From positions 310,001 to 374,000 of the forward strand of contig NZ_MTQL01000007.1 of NCBI RefSeq assembly GCF_001984125.1: a DNA stretch of 64,000 bases. Reading direction: 5' to 3'. Every line of letters starts with the position of its first letter. Positions within the stretch are counted from its first letter, which is position 1. The translations under genes were made by a program, and so were the position numbers. The notes beneath the pieces are model-generated. The model did not search any database, was not told the origin of the DNA, and worked only from the letters and a program-made list of their open reading frames with translations. The stretch is from Leifsonia sp. ALI-44-B (GTDB lineage Bacteria > Actinomycetota > Actinomycetes > Actinomycetales > Microbacteriaceae). This document shows, piece by piece, positions 16,945 through 24,838 of this stretch.

Positions 16945-17885
16945 GCCTCGAAACCGGAGCGGTCACCGGCACTGCCGCAGCGACGGACATCGACCTCGAC
17001 CCCGCCCGCACGGCCGCCTTGGCCGCCGTCGCCTCGGTTCCGCCCGACACGGGGGTGCCGAAACTCGCCCGGGGCCGCGGCCTGCGACTCGGCGCGCGCC
17101 GCATCGGCTACGAGGTCAAGCAGTACTTCCGCGCGGGCGACCAGGTGTTCTTCACCTTCCTCTTCCCCGTCGTCATGCTGGCCATCTTCTCCGTCGCGTT
17201 CAGCGGCACGGGCAACATCGGCACGAATCCGGATGGCTCGGGCGGCATCTCGCAGGCTGCGTTCTACCTGCCGGGCATGATGGCGGCCGGCATCCTGCTT
17301 TCGGGCGTTCAGAACCTCGCGGTCGACATCGCCACCGAAAAGAGCGACGGCACCCTCAAACGGTTGAGCGGCTCGCCGTTGCCTGTGATCAGCTATTTCC
17401 TCGGCAAGGCGGGCCAGGTGCTCGTGACGTCGATGATGCAGGTCATCCTGTTGCTGCTGTGCGCGCGGTTCCTGTTCAACGTCGCCCTGCCCACGGAACC
17501 GTTACGCTGGCTCACCTTCGCCTGGGTGTACCTGCTCGGCATCGTGACGGCGGCCGTTCTCGGTATCGCGCTGTCGGCCGTGCCCCGCACGGGCAAGAGC
17601 GCCACGGCCGTCGTCATCCCGGTGGTGCTCGTGCTGCAGTTCATCTCGGGCGTCTACCTGTCCTTCACGATGCTGCCCGAATGGTTGCAGAACGTGGCGA
17701 GCCTCTTCCCGCTGAAATGGATGGCGCAGGGCATGCGTTCGGTGTTCCTGCCCGAGTCCTTCGAGGCCGCCGAACAGGGCGGCGAGTGGAATCTGGTCGG
17801 CGTCGCCATCGCGCTGCTCGTCTGGGCCGTCATCGGAATGGTGCTGGCGCGTGTCACCTTCCGCTGGATCCGCAAAGATAGCTGA
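16941..17885 (+). CDS. ABC-2 type transporter permease
   Basis: Membrane subunit of the exporter encoded with the preceding ATPase, 314 aa. A cytoplasmic N-terminus of about 60 residues precedes six hydrophobic helices, beginning VFFTFLFPVVMLAIFSVAF and including the ABC-2 signature around ATEKSDGTLKRLSGSPLP. The last helices are LVGVAIALLVWAVIGMVL. The start ATG overlaps the ATPase stop. The substrate is unknown; lipids or antimicrobial compounds are usual for this class. Confidence 0.9.
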   Translation: MSLETGAVTGTAAATDIDLDPARTAALAAVASVPPDTGVPKLARGRGLRLGARRIGYEVKQYFRAGDQVFFTFLFPVVMLAIFSVAFSGTGNIGTNPDGSGGISQAAFYLPGMMAAGILLSGVQNLAVDIATEKSDGTLKRLSGSPLPVISYFLGKAGQVLVTSMMQVILLLLCARFLFNVALPTEPLRWLTFAWVYLLGIVTAAVLGIALSAVPRTGKSATAVVIPVVLVLQFISGVYLSFTMLPEWLQNVASLFPLKWMAQGMRSVFLPESFEAAEQGGEWNLVGVAIALLVWAVIGMVLARVTFRWIRKDS

Positions 17886-17921
17886 CAGGGCGTGCGACGC
17901 TCGCGGCGATCGGAGACGGCG

Positions 17922-19466
17922 ATGAAGTGGTGGCATGTGGGCACGGGCACGCTCGTCGTGCTGCTGCTCGGCCTCGTCGGGTGGATGCCGCGCCTCGCGC
18001 CCGAGATGCGCCTGCTGGCCGCGGGGGCGCTCGTCGCCTTCGCCGTGCTCTATGCCGTGTGGGGGCAACGCCTGTTGCGGCAGGACTGCCCGCGGGCGAC
18101 GGCATACCTGGGCGCCAGCATCCTGGTCGTCGCGGTCGGAGTGTTCGCCGAGCCGAACCTGCTCATCATGCAGTGCCTGCTGTTCCCCTTGATCTGGGTG
18201 CTGTCGAGCAGCATCCGGCACGCGATCATGCTCAACGTCGTGGCCGCGCCCCTGTTCGTGGTGGCCTATGCCACGGGTCTGGGCGGCAGCGGGCACCTGT
18301 GGGTCGAGGCTTTCTTCATCGAGGGGCTCTCGCTCGGTTTCAGCATCGTGCTCGGGTTGTGGATCAACAACATCGCCGAGCTGGGCCGCCAGAAGTCGCA
18401 GCTCTATGACGAGTTGGCGGCCGCGCAAGACCAGCTGGCCGGCCTGAGTCGGGATGCCGGGGCGGCGGCCGAGCGGGAACGGATCGCACGCGACATCCAC
18501 GACACCATCGCGCAGAGCGTGACCGGGATCGTGATGTTGGCGCAGCGCGGGCGGCGCGAACTCGACGAGGTCTCGCGGGATGACGCCTGCGATGGCGACA
18601 GCGGCGAGCGAAGCAGCGGTGAGCGAAGCAGCGGCGAGCGAAGCAGCGGCGAGCGAAGCAGCGGCGACGCGAGCAGTGGCGGCAGTGGCGACCGACCTGC
18701 GCAGGGGGCGGCCGCCGAGACGTTCGAGATGATCGAGTCGATGGGCCGCGAGGCGCTCGAAGAGGCCCGCGCGCTCGTGGCCACGCTCGCCAAACTGCCC
18801 GACAGCGATGCCACGCTCGAGCAGGCGTTGCGGCGCGTGGCCGAGCGATTCGGGCGCGAGACCGCGCTCAGGGTGGATGTCGAAACCGATGCCCTGCCGC
18901 CGCTCCCCCGCGAGCTCGAGGTCATGCTGCTGCGGTGCGCTCAAGAGGGGCTCGCCAATGTGCGCAAACATGCACGGGCAACCGCGGCGGTCGTGTCGCT
19001 GCGCGTCGAGGACGGCTTCGTCGAGTTGCGCGTGGATGACGACGGGCGCGGGTATCCGGCCGAGGCCGAGACGCGGAGCGCGGCAGAACCAGAGAACGGA
19101 ACCGAGACCGGGGCCGGGGCCAGAACCGGAACCGGAACCGATACTGACATCGACGCCCTGTCCGCGCGCGGCTTCGGCTTGGCCGGGATGCGCGAGCGTC
19201 TCGCTCTGGCGAACGGAACCCTGAGCATCCGCACGCTGCGGACGCCGGGCGGCGAACCCGTCGGCGCGAGCCTGACCGCGCGGGCGCCGCTGCCCACGCG
19301 AGCGCCAGCGTCTGCTCCTACTCCTGCTCCTCCGTCTGCGCCCGTGTCCGCGGTCACTGTCTCGCCGACACCTGCGCCACATCCTGCAGCCGCTTCCGCG
19401 TCGGCACACACGACCGCCGACTCCCCCGCCGCTTCGCGCAACCCCCACGCCGAGAGGACCTCATGA
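17922..19466 (+). CDS. Sensor histidine kinase (NarL/DesK type) with repeat insertion in the DHp domain
   Basis: Senses a membrane or extracellular signal and phosphorylates the LuxR-type regulator encoded next. The 514 aa start with about five membrane helices (1-150), then a HisKA_3 domain with ERERIARDIHDTIAQS and phospho-acceptor His193, and a HATPase domain (N box QEGLANVRKH with Asn346, G1 box DDDGRG at 372-377, G2 region GFGLAGMRERL). Two oddities: a GERSS x4-5 repeat (about 227-250) lies in the loop between the two DHp helices, and a Glu/Thr/Gly-rich insert (381-411) splits the ATP-lid. A Pro/Ala/Ser tail ends the protein. The ATG at 17922 has GGAGA upstream; a GTG at 17892 is possible. 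Confidence 0.9.
   Translation: MKWWHVGTGTLVVLLLGLVGWMPRLAPEMRLLAAGALVAFAVLYAVWGQRLLRQDCPRATAYLGASILVVAVGVFAEPNLLIMQCLLFPLIWVLSSSIRHAIMLNVVAAPLFVVAYATGLGGSGHLWVEAFFIEGLSLGFSIVLGLWINNIAELGRQKSQLYDELAAAQDQLAGLSRDAGAAAERERIARDIHDTIAQSVTGIVMLAQRGRRELDEVSRDDACDGDSGERSSGERSSGERSSGERSSGDASSGGSGDRPAQGAAAETFEMIESMGREALEEARALVATLAKLPDSDATLEQALRRVAERFGRETALRVDVETDALPPLPRELEVMLLRCAQEGLANVRKHARATAAVVSLRVEDGFVELRVDDDGRGYPAEAETRSAAEPENGTETGAGARTGTGTDTDIDALSARGFGLAGMRERLALANGTLSIRTLRTPGGEPVGASLTARAPLPTRAPASAPTPAPPSAPVSAVTVSPTPAPHPAAASASAHTTADSPAASRNPHAERTS
18602..18666 (+). repeat. 15-nt tandem repeat inside the histidine kinase gene
   Basis: About four copies of GGCGAGCGAAGCAGC, one base changed in the second, encoding GERSS. 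The unit is a multiple of three, so copy-number change would keep the frame. Confidence 0.85.
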
Positions 19467-20122
19467 CCGAGCCCATCCGCGTCGTGGTGGCTGACGACCA
19501 TCCCATCGTGCGCGCCGGAATCGTCGCCCTGCTGAGCGCCACCGACGGCATCGAGGTCGTCGGTCAGGCCGCGACGGGTCGCGCCGCCGTCGACCTCGCG
19601 CGCGCCGAGCGGCCCGACCTCGTGCTCATGGACCTGCGCATGCCCGACCCCGCGGCGCCCGCGGGCGAACAGCTCGACGGCAGCCAGGCCACGGCGCGCA
19701 TCGTCGAGGCGCAGCCGGACACGCGCGTTCTCATCCTCACCACGTACGAGACCGACGACCACATTCTCGGCGCCATCGAGGCGGGGGCGAGCGGCGACCT
19801 GCTGAAGGCGGCGCCGCCCGAGGAGATCGTGGCGGGGGTGCGCTCGGTCGTGGCGGGGCAGACCGCTCTCGCACCCGCCATCGCGGCGACGTTGGTGCGG
19901 CGCATGCGTGAGCCCCAGACATCCGCGGCCCCGTCTTTGAGCGCTCGCGAGACCCAGGTGTTGCGCCTCGTGGCCGACGGCCTGGGCAACGCGCAGATCG
20001 CCACGGCGCTGTTCATCAGTGAGGCCACCGTGAAAACACACCTCATCCACGTGTTCGAGAAGCTCGAGGTGTCGAGCCGCACGCGAGCCGTGACGCGCGC
20101 GCAAGAGTGGGGGATGCTGTGA
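19463..20122 (+). CDS. LuxR/NarL-family response regulator
   Basis: Transcription factor partnered with the upstream histidine kinase, 219 aa. The receiver domain holds the acidic pocket VVADDHP and phospho-acceptor Asp57 in LVLMDLRMP; the switch Thr is in ILTTYE and the conserved Lys in GDLLKA. An unusual Asp stands where most members have Tyr or Phe (GASG[Y/F]LLK). The C-terminal LuxR helix-turn-helix spans about 150-215 (LSARETQVLRLVADGLGNAQIA, SEATVKTHL). It overlaps the kinase by 4 bases and the MGMT gene by GTGA. It likely controls its own ABC exporter. Confidence 0.93.
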   Translation: MTEPIRVVVADDHPIVRAGIVALLSATDGIEVVGQAATGRAAVDLARAERPDLVLMDLRMPDPAAPAGEQLDGSQATARIVEAQPDTRVLILTTYETDDHILGAIEAGASGDLLKAAPPEEIVAGVRSVVAGQTALAPAIAATLVRRMREPQTSAAPSLSARETQVLRLVADGLGNAQIATALFISEATVKTHLIHVFEKLEVSSRTRAVTRAQEWGML

Positions 20123-20631
20123 CCGCCCGGCACGCCGTCATCGACACGCGCATCGGCGACCTCACGCTCGTCGCCGACGATGCCGCCCTCACGGGCATCT
20201 ATTTTCCGGGCCACTGGACGAAACCGGACGACACGACGTGGGGCGAGCGCGTGGAAGCCGGCGGCGACCCCGTTTTCACTTCGACACGCACGCAACTCGA
20301 GCAATACTTCGACGGCGAGCGCACGACCTTCGACCTGCCCGTCGCGCCCGTCGGCAGCGAGTTCCAGCAGCGTGTGTGGGCGGTGCTCGAGCGCATCCCG
20401 TTCGGCCAGACCGTGACCTATGGGCAGATCGCGGTCGAGATCGGCGGGCGCACGGTGGCCCAGATGGTGGGGCAGGCGGTCGGGCGCAACCCGGTGTCGA
20501 TCGTCATCCCGTGCCACCGGGTCGTGGGCGCAGATGGCTCGCTCACCGGCTATGCGGGCGGCCTCGAGCGCAAGCTCTTCCTGCTGGAGCTCGAGGAGCC
20601 GCCCGAGATCGCGGCGAGCAAGCTGTTCTGA
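20119..20631 (+). CDS. ogt: Methylated-DNA-[protein]-cysteine S-methyltransferase
   Basis: Repairs O6-methylguanine by moving the alkyl group to its own cysteine. The 170-aa protein has the C-terminal catalytic domain: helix-turn-helix FGQTVTYGQIAVEIGG, arginine finger region VGQAVGRNPVSIVIPCHRVVG with the acceptor Cys in PCHRV, and GYAGGLERKLFLLELE. Length is normal for Ogt. Its GTG overlaps the stop of the response regulator gene (GTGA), so it is translated in the same operon; a GTG four codons earlier is an alternative start. Co-expression with an exporter two-component operon is unusual and may be incidental. Confidence 0.92.
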   Translation: MTARHAVIDTRIGDLTLVADDAALTGIYFPGHWTKPDDTTWGERVEAGGDPVFTSTRTQLEQYFDGERTTFDLPVAPVGSEFQQRVWAVLERIPFGQTVTYGQIAVEIGGRTVAQMVGQAVGRNPVSIVIPCHRVVGADGSLTGYAGGLERKLFLLELEEPPEIAASKLF

Positions 20632-20667
20632 GAAAGCGCAGCCCGAGAGCCTGCAGGGGGCGGCAGC

Positions 20668-21213
20668 TTAGGAGCCGGCGCCCTCGCGCAGCGCGTAGGC
20701 CCAGTCGGCGGCGTCGGAGCCCGCGGTCATCATGACCTCGACCCCCTCGGCAGACGAGGAGAACGAGATCGGCACGACGGTCTCGTCACACGTGACCTCC
20801 TGGCGAGCGATCTCGGCGTCGTTGCTCGTGACGACGAACGTCACGGGGCCGCCATCCCGGCACACGGCGTTGAGCGTGTAGCCACCCGCGGCCTGCGAGG
20901 TGTAGGACTCGTTGCGCGATTCGGAGGCCTCGAGGCGGCCCTGCGAACCCGCGACCATGCCCTCGCCGTCGTCGTAGTCGAGCACGCCTTCGGCCCACTC
21001 GAGGATCTCGCCGTTGGCCTCCCGATCACCCTCTTCGTCGTCGGGGATGTTCGTCGACGCGTTGCCGTTGGTCGACGGTGCGGTCGCCGCAGCCGACGGG
21101 GTGTCGTTGCCGGCGAAGTCGGTGTTGCCCGTGGCGCAGCCGGTGAGCGCAAGCGTCAGGATCGCGGCCGAGGCGAGCGTGGGGGCACAGAGTCGGTTCG
21201 TGAGCTTGTCCAT
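20668..21213 (-). CDS. Small secreted lipoprotein, function unknown
   Basis: The 181-aa product has a lipoprotein signal (LALTGC, lipidated Cys26), an acidic Asn/Asp/Ala linker to about residue 75, and a compact C-terminal domain. That domain has two cysteines likely to form a disulfide (VCRDGG and VTCDET). No family is recognised; the layout resembles many small actinobacterial lipoproteins of about 180 aa. The ATG lies 6 nt after TAGCGT. It is convergent with the ogt operon, only 36 bases away. Confidence 0.75.
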   Translation of the reverse strand: MDKLTNRLCAPTLASAAILTLALTGCATGNTDFAGNDTPSAAATAPSTNGNASTNIPDDEEGDREANGEILEWAEGVLDYDDGEGMVAGSQGRLEASESRNESYTSQAAGGYTLNAVCRDGGPVTFVVTSNDAEIARQEVTCDETVVPISFSSSAEGVEVMMTAGSDAADWAYALREGAGS

Positions 21214-21219
21214 GCATCC

Positions 21220-21225
21220 ACGCTA
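21220..21225 (-). promoter_or_regulatory. Leaderless -10 element (TAGCGT) for the lipoprotein gene
   Basis: On the minus strand TAGCGT, 6 nt (ggatgc), ATG at 21213. Confidence 0.5.
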
Positions 21226-21417
21226 GCGAGCGCCTCGGGCTTCGGAACCCCCCTTCTGCGCGGCCCGCGGGAGTGTTATACGACACCCCTCGTGCGGGGG
21301 ACGCGCGTCGAGGCATCCGCGAAATCTGTCAACCCCTGGATGCGTGCGGGGCCCGGTTTATAGCGTGGAAGACGTCGGTGCGACCCACCGACCCGCCAAC
21401 TTATGGAAGGTAGAACG

Positions 21418-22314
21418 ATGACGAAAGACCAGTACGCATTCGACGACCCGACCACCCGTTACCCCACCATCGAGCCGCCCGAGCAGGAAAAACCCGAGCC
21501 CGGCCTCGAGAAGGACATCGAACCGAAACCCGACCTGGGCGAGGACAGCTACCGCGGCACGGGCCGCCTCGAGGGCCGCAAGGCGCTCATCACGGGCGGC
21601 GACTCGGGCATCGGCGCGGCGACGGCCATCGCCTATGCCCGCGAGGGCGCCGATGTGGTGCTGTCGTACCTGCCCGAAGAAGAGGCCGACGCGCAGAAGA
21701 TCGTGGCGCTCATCGAGGCGGCCGGTCGTAAGGCCGTCACCGTGCCGGGCGATCTGAAAGACCCGGAGTACTGCCGCGAACTCGTCTCCACCGCCGTCTC
21801 GGAGCTCGGCGGCCTCGACATCGTCGTCAACAACGGCGGCAAGCAGGTCTACCAGGAGAACCTCGAAGACCTGACCGACGAGCAGTTCGATCACACCTTC
21901 AAGACCAACGTGTACGCCATGTTCTGGATCACGAAGGCCGCGCTGCCGCACCTGAAGCCCGGGTCGACCATCATCAACACGACGTCGGTCGAGGCCTACA
22001 GCCCCGCGCCGATCCTGGTCGACTACGCCACCACCAAGGCATCGATCAACACCTTCTCGAAGTCGCTCGCGCAGCAGCTGGCGCCCCGCGGCATCCGCGT
22101 GAACACGGTCGCCCCTGGCCCCGTGTGGACCGCGCTGCAGACCTCCGACGGTCAGCCGACCGAGGATCTGCCCGAGTTCGGCAAGTCCACACCTCTGGGT
22201 CGTGCCGGGCAGCCGGCCGAGCTGGCGCCCGCCTACGTGTTCCTCGCGTCGGGCGAGTCGAGCTTCGTCGTCGGCGAGACGCTCAACGTCAACGGCGGTA
22301 TGCCCACCCCGTAG
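21418..22314 (+). CDS. Short-chain dehydrogenase/reductase (YghA/YhdF-like)
   Basis: NAD(P)-dependent oxidoreductase, 298 aa, of the SDR group with an extra N-terminal arm (about 1-50, rich in Pro/Glu). The Rossmann motif is TGGDSGIG (59-66). The structural motif reads NNGG rather than NNAG (128-131). Catalytic Ser190, Tyr203 and Lys207 are present (VDYATTK). Homologues with this arm are often general-stress genes in Gram-positives; that role is inferred. The ATG at 21418 has GGAAGG 7 nt upstream, so the ATG at 21403 that overlaps this ribosome site is rejected. The cytochrome P450 gene follows 91 bases later. Confidence 0.9.
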   Translation: MTKDQYAFDDPTTRYPTIEPPEQEKPEPGLEKDIEPKPDLGEDSYRGTGRLEGRKALITGGDSGIGAATAIAYAREGADVVLSYLPEEEADAQKIVALIEAAGRKAVTVPGDLKDPEYCRELVSTAVSELGGLDIVVNNGGKQVYQENLEDLTDEQFDHTFKTNVYAMFWITKAALPHLKPGSTIINTTSVEAYSPAPILVDYATTKASINTFSKSLAQQLAPRGIRVNTVAPGPVWTALQTSDGQPTEDLPEFGKSTPLGRAGQPAELAPAYVFLASGESSFVVGETLNVNGGMPTP

Positions 22315-22405
22315 CAACGATCGGCCGGCGGATGTCTCGCGGCGCGTTTCGACGCGCGGCGGGCACCGCCGGCCGTTTTCGTCTGCCCACCCGCGAAAGG
22401 ACCCC

Positions 22406-23698
22406 ATGATCCCCCGCACGCGAGAACTCGACTCCACCATCGGCTTCCTGAAGGACGGCTACCTCTTCGGGCGCCGCCGCCTCGACCGGGTGGGCGGAAA
22501 CGCCTTCCGCGGCCGCCTCATGGGCCGGCCCGTCGTCTTCGGCCAGGGCGTCGACGCCGCGCGATTCTTCTACGAGGGCGGGCGCTTCGGACGCAAGAAC
22601 GCCATGCCGCGCTCGGTCATGCACCTGCTGCAGGACGAGGGCAGCGTACAGTCGCTCGAGGGCGAGGCGCACCGCGATCGCAAGGCGTTCTTCATCGATG
22701 TCTCGTCGTCGGATGACAGCCGCGACGCGCTCGTGGCCGCGTACCGCCGCGCCTGGCTCAGGTCGTTGGGCGAGTGGACGGCGAGCGGGCGCGTGACGTT
22801 GCTCGACGCATCCACGCGCGTGCTGACGCGGGCCGTGCTCGACTGGGCGGGCATCGAGGCGGATGACGCATCCATCGACCTGCGCACCGAGGAGTTCGGC
22901 GAGATGGTGGCGCGCGCGGGCACGTTCGGCCCCGTGAACTGGCGGGCCCGAGCCATCCGCCGGCGCAGCGAAGAGTGGTCGAACGGGCTCATCGAGGGCG
23001 TGCGCTCGCGTGTCGATGCGAACGACTCCCGCGCGGATGCCGCCACCACGCCCCTCGAGAAGGTCGCCCTCTATCGCGACCCCACGACGGGTGAGCGGCT
23101 ACCGACCGAGGTCGCGACGGTGGAGCTCCTGAATCTGCTGCGACCGACCGTCGCCGTGGCCCGCTTCGTGGTGTTCTGCGCGCTCGCCCTGCATCGGCAC
23201 CCCGCGTGGCGCGAACGCTTGGAGAACGGCAACGACGACCGGCTGCGCGATTTCGCCAACGAGGTGCGCCGGTTCTACCCGTTCTTCCCCGTGATCGGTG
23301 GCACGGCGACGCGCGACCTCGAGTGGGACGGCAGCCGCATCCGCCGTGGGCAGTGGATGATGCTCGATCTGTATGGCACCAACCACTCGCCCGCCGTGTG
23401 GGAGGCTCCCGGCCGTTTCGACCCCGACCGTTTCGCGGGAGTGAACATCGAACCGAACACGCTCATCCCGCAGGGCGGCGGCAGCGCACCCGGCGGACAC
23501 CGGTGCCCGGGCGAACCCGTGACGGTCGACCTGATGGTCGAGACCATCAAGCTGCTCACGCGCGACACCGTCTACACCGTTCCCGATCAAGACCTGCGTG
23601 TCAGTTTGCGTCGATTTCCCTCGTCACCGACCGACGGTTTCGTGATGGAATTGGGCACCGGAAGCGTCAGCGACGCCGTCACGCGCACGGCCGACTAG
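22406..23698 (+). CDS. CYP152-type cytochrome P450 (fatty-acid peroxygenase)
   Basis: Predicted H2O2-dependent fatty-acid hydroxylase, 430 aa. The haem-ligand loop GGHRCPGEPV holds Cys367, and ExxR is Glu286-Arg289. The family-specific Arg246-Pro247 pair (NLLRPTVAVARF) binds the fatty-acid carboxylate in place of the usual acid-alcohol pair. DLYGTNHSP and LIPQGGG also match CYP152. The position that is His in the decarboxylase OleT is Gln82 here (SVQSLEG), as in the hydroxylase of Bacillus subtilis, so hydroxylation is more likely than alkene formation. The start has GAAAGG upstream. No ferredoxin partner is linked, as expected for a peroxygenase. It is flanked by SDR and aldo/keto reductase genes. 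Confidence 0.9.
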   Translation: MIPRTRELDSTIGFLKDGYLFGRRRLDRVGGNAFRGRLMGRPVVFGQGVDAARFFYEGGRFGRKNAMPRSVMHLLQDEGSVQSLEGEAHRDRKAFFIDVSSSDDSRDALVAAYRRAWLRSLGEWTASGRVTLLDASTRVLTRAVLDWAGIEADDASIDLRTEEFGEMVARAGTFGPVNWRARAIRRRSEEWSNGLIEGVRSRVDANDSRADAATTPLEKVALYRDPTTGERLPTEVATVELLNLLRPTVAVARFVVFCALALHRHPAWRERLENGNDDRLRDFANEVRRFYPFFPVIGGTATRDLEWDGSRIRRGQWMMLDLYGTNHSPAVWEAPGRFDPDRFAGVNIEPNTLIPQGGGSAPGGHRCPGEPVTVDLMVETIKLLTRDTVYTVPDQDLRVSLRRFPSSPTDGFVMELGTGSVSDAVTRTAD

Positions 23699-23706
23699 GA
23701 GAAGAC

Positions 23707-24684
23707 ATGGACTACGTTCGCCTCGGCACGAGCGGACTGCGGGTTTCGGCCGTCACACTCGGATGCATGAGCTACGGCGCGTCGGCCCAGGGCGCGCACG
23801 CGTGGACGCTGAGCGAAGACGAGAGCCGTCCCTTCATCCGCCGCGCCCTCGAGCTCGGCATCACCACGTTCGACACGGCCGACGTCTATTCGGCCGGCAC
23901 GAGCGAGGAGTACGTGGGGCGCGCACTGGCCGACTACGCCACGCGCGAAGAGATCGTGCTCGCCACCAAGGTGCACGGGCGCATGCGGCCCGACCCCAAC
24001 GGCGCCGGCCTGTCGCGCGGGCACATCATGTCGTCGATCGACGACAGCCTGCGGCGCCTCGGCACCGACTACGTCGACCTCTACCAGATCCACCGCTGGG
24101 ACCCGGAGACGCCCATCGAAGAGACCATGGAGGCGCTGCACGACGTCGTCAAGGCGGGCAAGGCGCGCTACATCGGGGCGTCGTCGATGTTCGCGTGGCA
24201 GTTCGCGAAGGCGCAGTACACGGCCGATCTCGGCGGCTGGACTCGATTCGTCTCGATGCAGGATCAGTACAACCTGATCAACCGCGAAGAGGAGCGGGAG
24301 ATGCATCCGTTCTGTCTCGATCAGGGCGTCGGTGTGCTGCCGTGGTCGCCGCTCGCGCGCGGCAAGCTCACGCGGGATTGGGACGAGACGACCGACCGCA
24401 GCGAGACCGACACGTTCGGCCAGACCCTCTACACGCAGCGCGAAGAGGGCGACAGGGCCATCTCGGATGCCGTGGCCGCCGTCGCCGCCGAGCGCGGGAT
24501 TCCGCGGGCCCAGGTGGCGCTCGCGTGGGTGCGCCAACAGGATGCGGTGACCTCGCCCATCGTGGGAGCGACCAAGATGAGCCACCTCGAGGATGCCGTC
24601 GCCTCCGTCTCGATCACGCTGACGGATGCCGAGCTCGCGCGTCTCGAAGAGCCCTACGTCGTGCGCGCTTCGGAGGGCTTCTAG
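23707..24684 (+). CDS. Aldo/keto reductase
   Basis: NADPH-dependent oxidoreductase, 325 aa, in a TIM barrel. The catalytic tetrad is Asp56, Tyr61 (FDTADVYSAG), Lys88 (ATKVHG) and His129 (YQIHRWD). WSPLARGKLTR and the C-terminal IVGATKMSHLEDAV loop place it in the yeast-type/YakC-like AKR group. It starts 8 bases after the P450 stop, so both genes belong to one transcript, and it may reduce or oxidise carbonyls produced near the P450. The substrate is unknown. Confidence 0.92.
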   Translation: MDYVRLGTSGLRVSAVTLGCMSYGASAQGAHAWTLSEDESRPFIRRALELGITTFDTADVYSAGTSEEYVGRALADYATREEIVLATKVHGRMRPDPNGAGLSRGHIMSSIDDSLRRLGTDYVDLYQIHRWDPETPIEETMEALHDVVKAGKARYIGASSMFAWQFAKAQYTADLGGWTRFVSMQDQYNLINREEEREMHPFCLDQGVGVLPWSPLARGKLTRDWDETTDRSETDTFGQTLYTQREEGDRAISDAVAAVAAERGIPRAQVALAWVRQQDAVTSPIVGATKMSHLEDAVASVSITLTDAELARLEEPYVVRASEGF

Positions 24685-24693
24685 GTTTCTTGG

Positions 24694-24716
24694 GCGGGGC
24701 TTACGCGAGCCCCCGC
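24694..24716 (+). terminator. GC-rich hairpin after the aldo/keto reductase gene
   Basis: GCGGGGCT-tacgcg-AGCCCCCGC: an 8-bp stem with one bulged base, nine bases past the stop codon, without a T-run. Confidence 0.5.
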
Positions 24717-24738
24717 GGCTGATAAGATAGAAGATCTG

Positions 24739-24756
24739 CCCGACCGATCGGTCGGG
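24739..24756. promoter_or_regulatory. 18-bp perfect palindrome upstream of the MFS exporter
   Basis: CCCGACCGATCGGTCGGG is its own reverse complement. It lies about 85 bases before the EmrB-type exporter start and has the size of a TetR-family operator. No regulator gene is adjacent. A further short hairpin CTGGGG-N8-CCCCAG follows at 24792-24811 in the leader. Confidence 0.6.
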
Positions 24757-24838
24757 GTGGTTGATGCCCGTGTTGTGACCGGAGTATCGATCTGGGGCTG
24801 AAAACCCCCAGCGCCTGATCCGATCGAAGGGTATTTCT

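Noticed and set aside
18602-18666. CRISPR-like or mobile repeat
   Set aside because: The 15-nt units are in frame within the kinase gene and encode GERSS.
22202-22405. N-terminal extension of the P450
   Set aside because: The upstream in-frame stretch overlaps the SDR gene and lacks a ribosome site; the ATG at 22406 has GAAAGG and gives the usual CYP152 N-terminus.
24701-24728. Promoter TTACGC/TAAGAT for the EmrB-type exporter
   Set aside because: The -35-like hexamer lies in the loop of the preceding terminator hairpin and the match is poor.
24757-24838. Riboswitch (such as guanidine) in the exporter leader
   Set aside because: The leader has one short hairpin and lacks the conserved loop sequences of known drug-exporter riboswitches.
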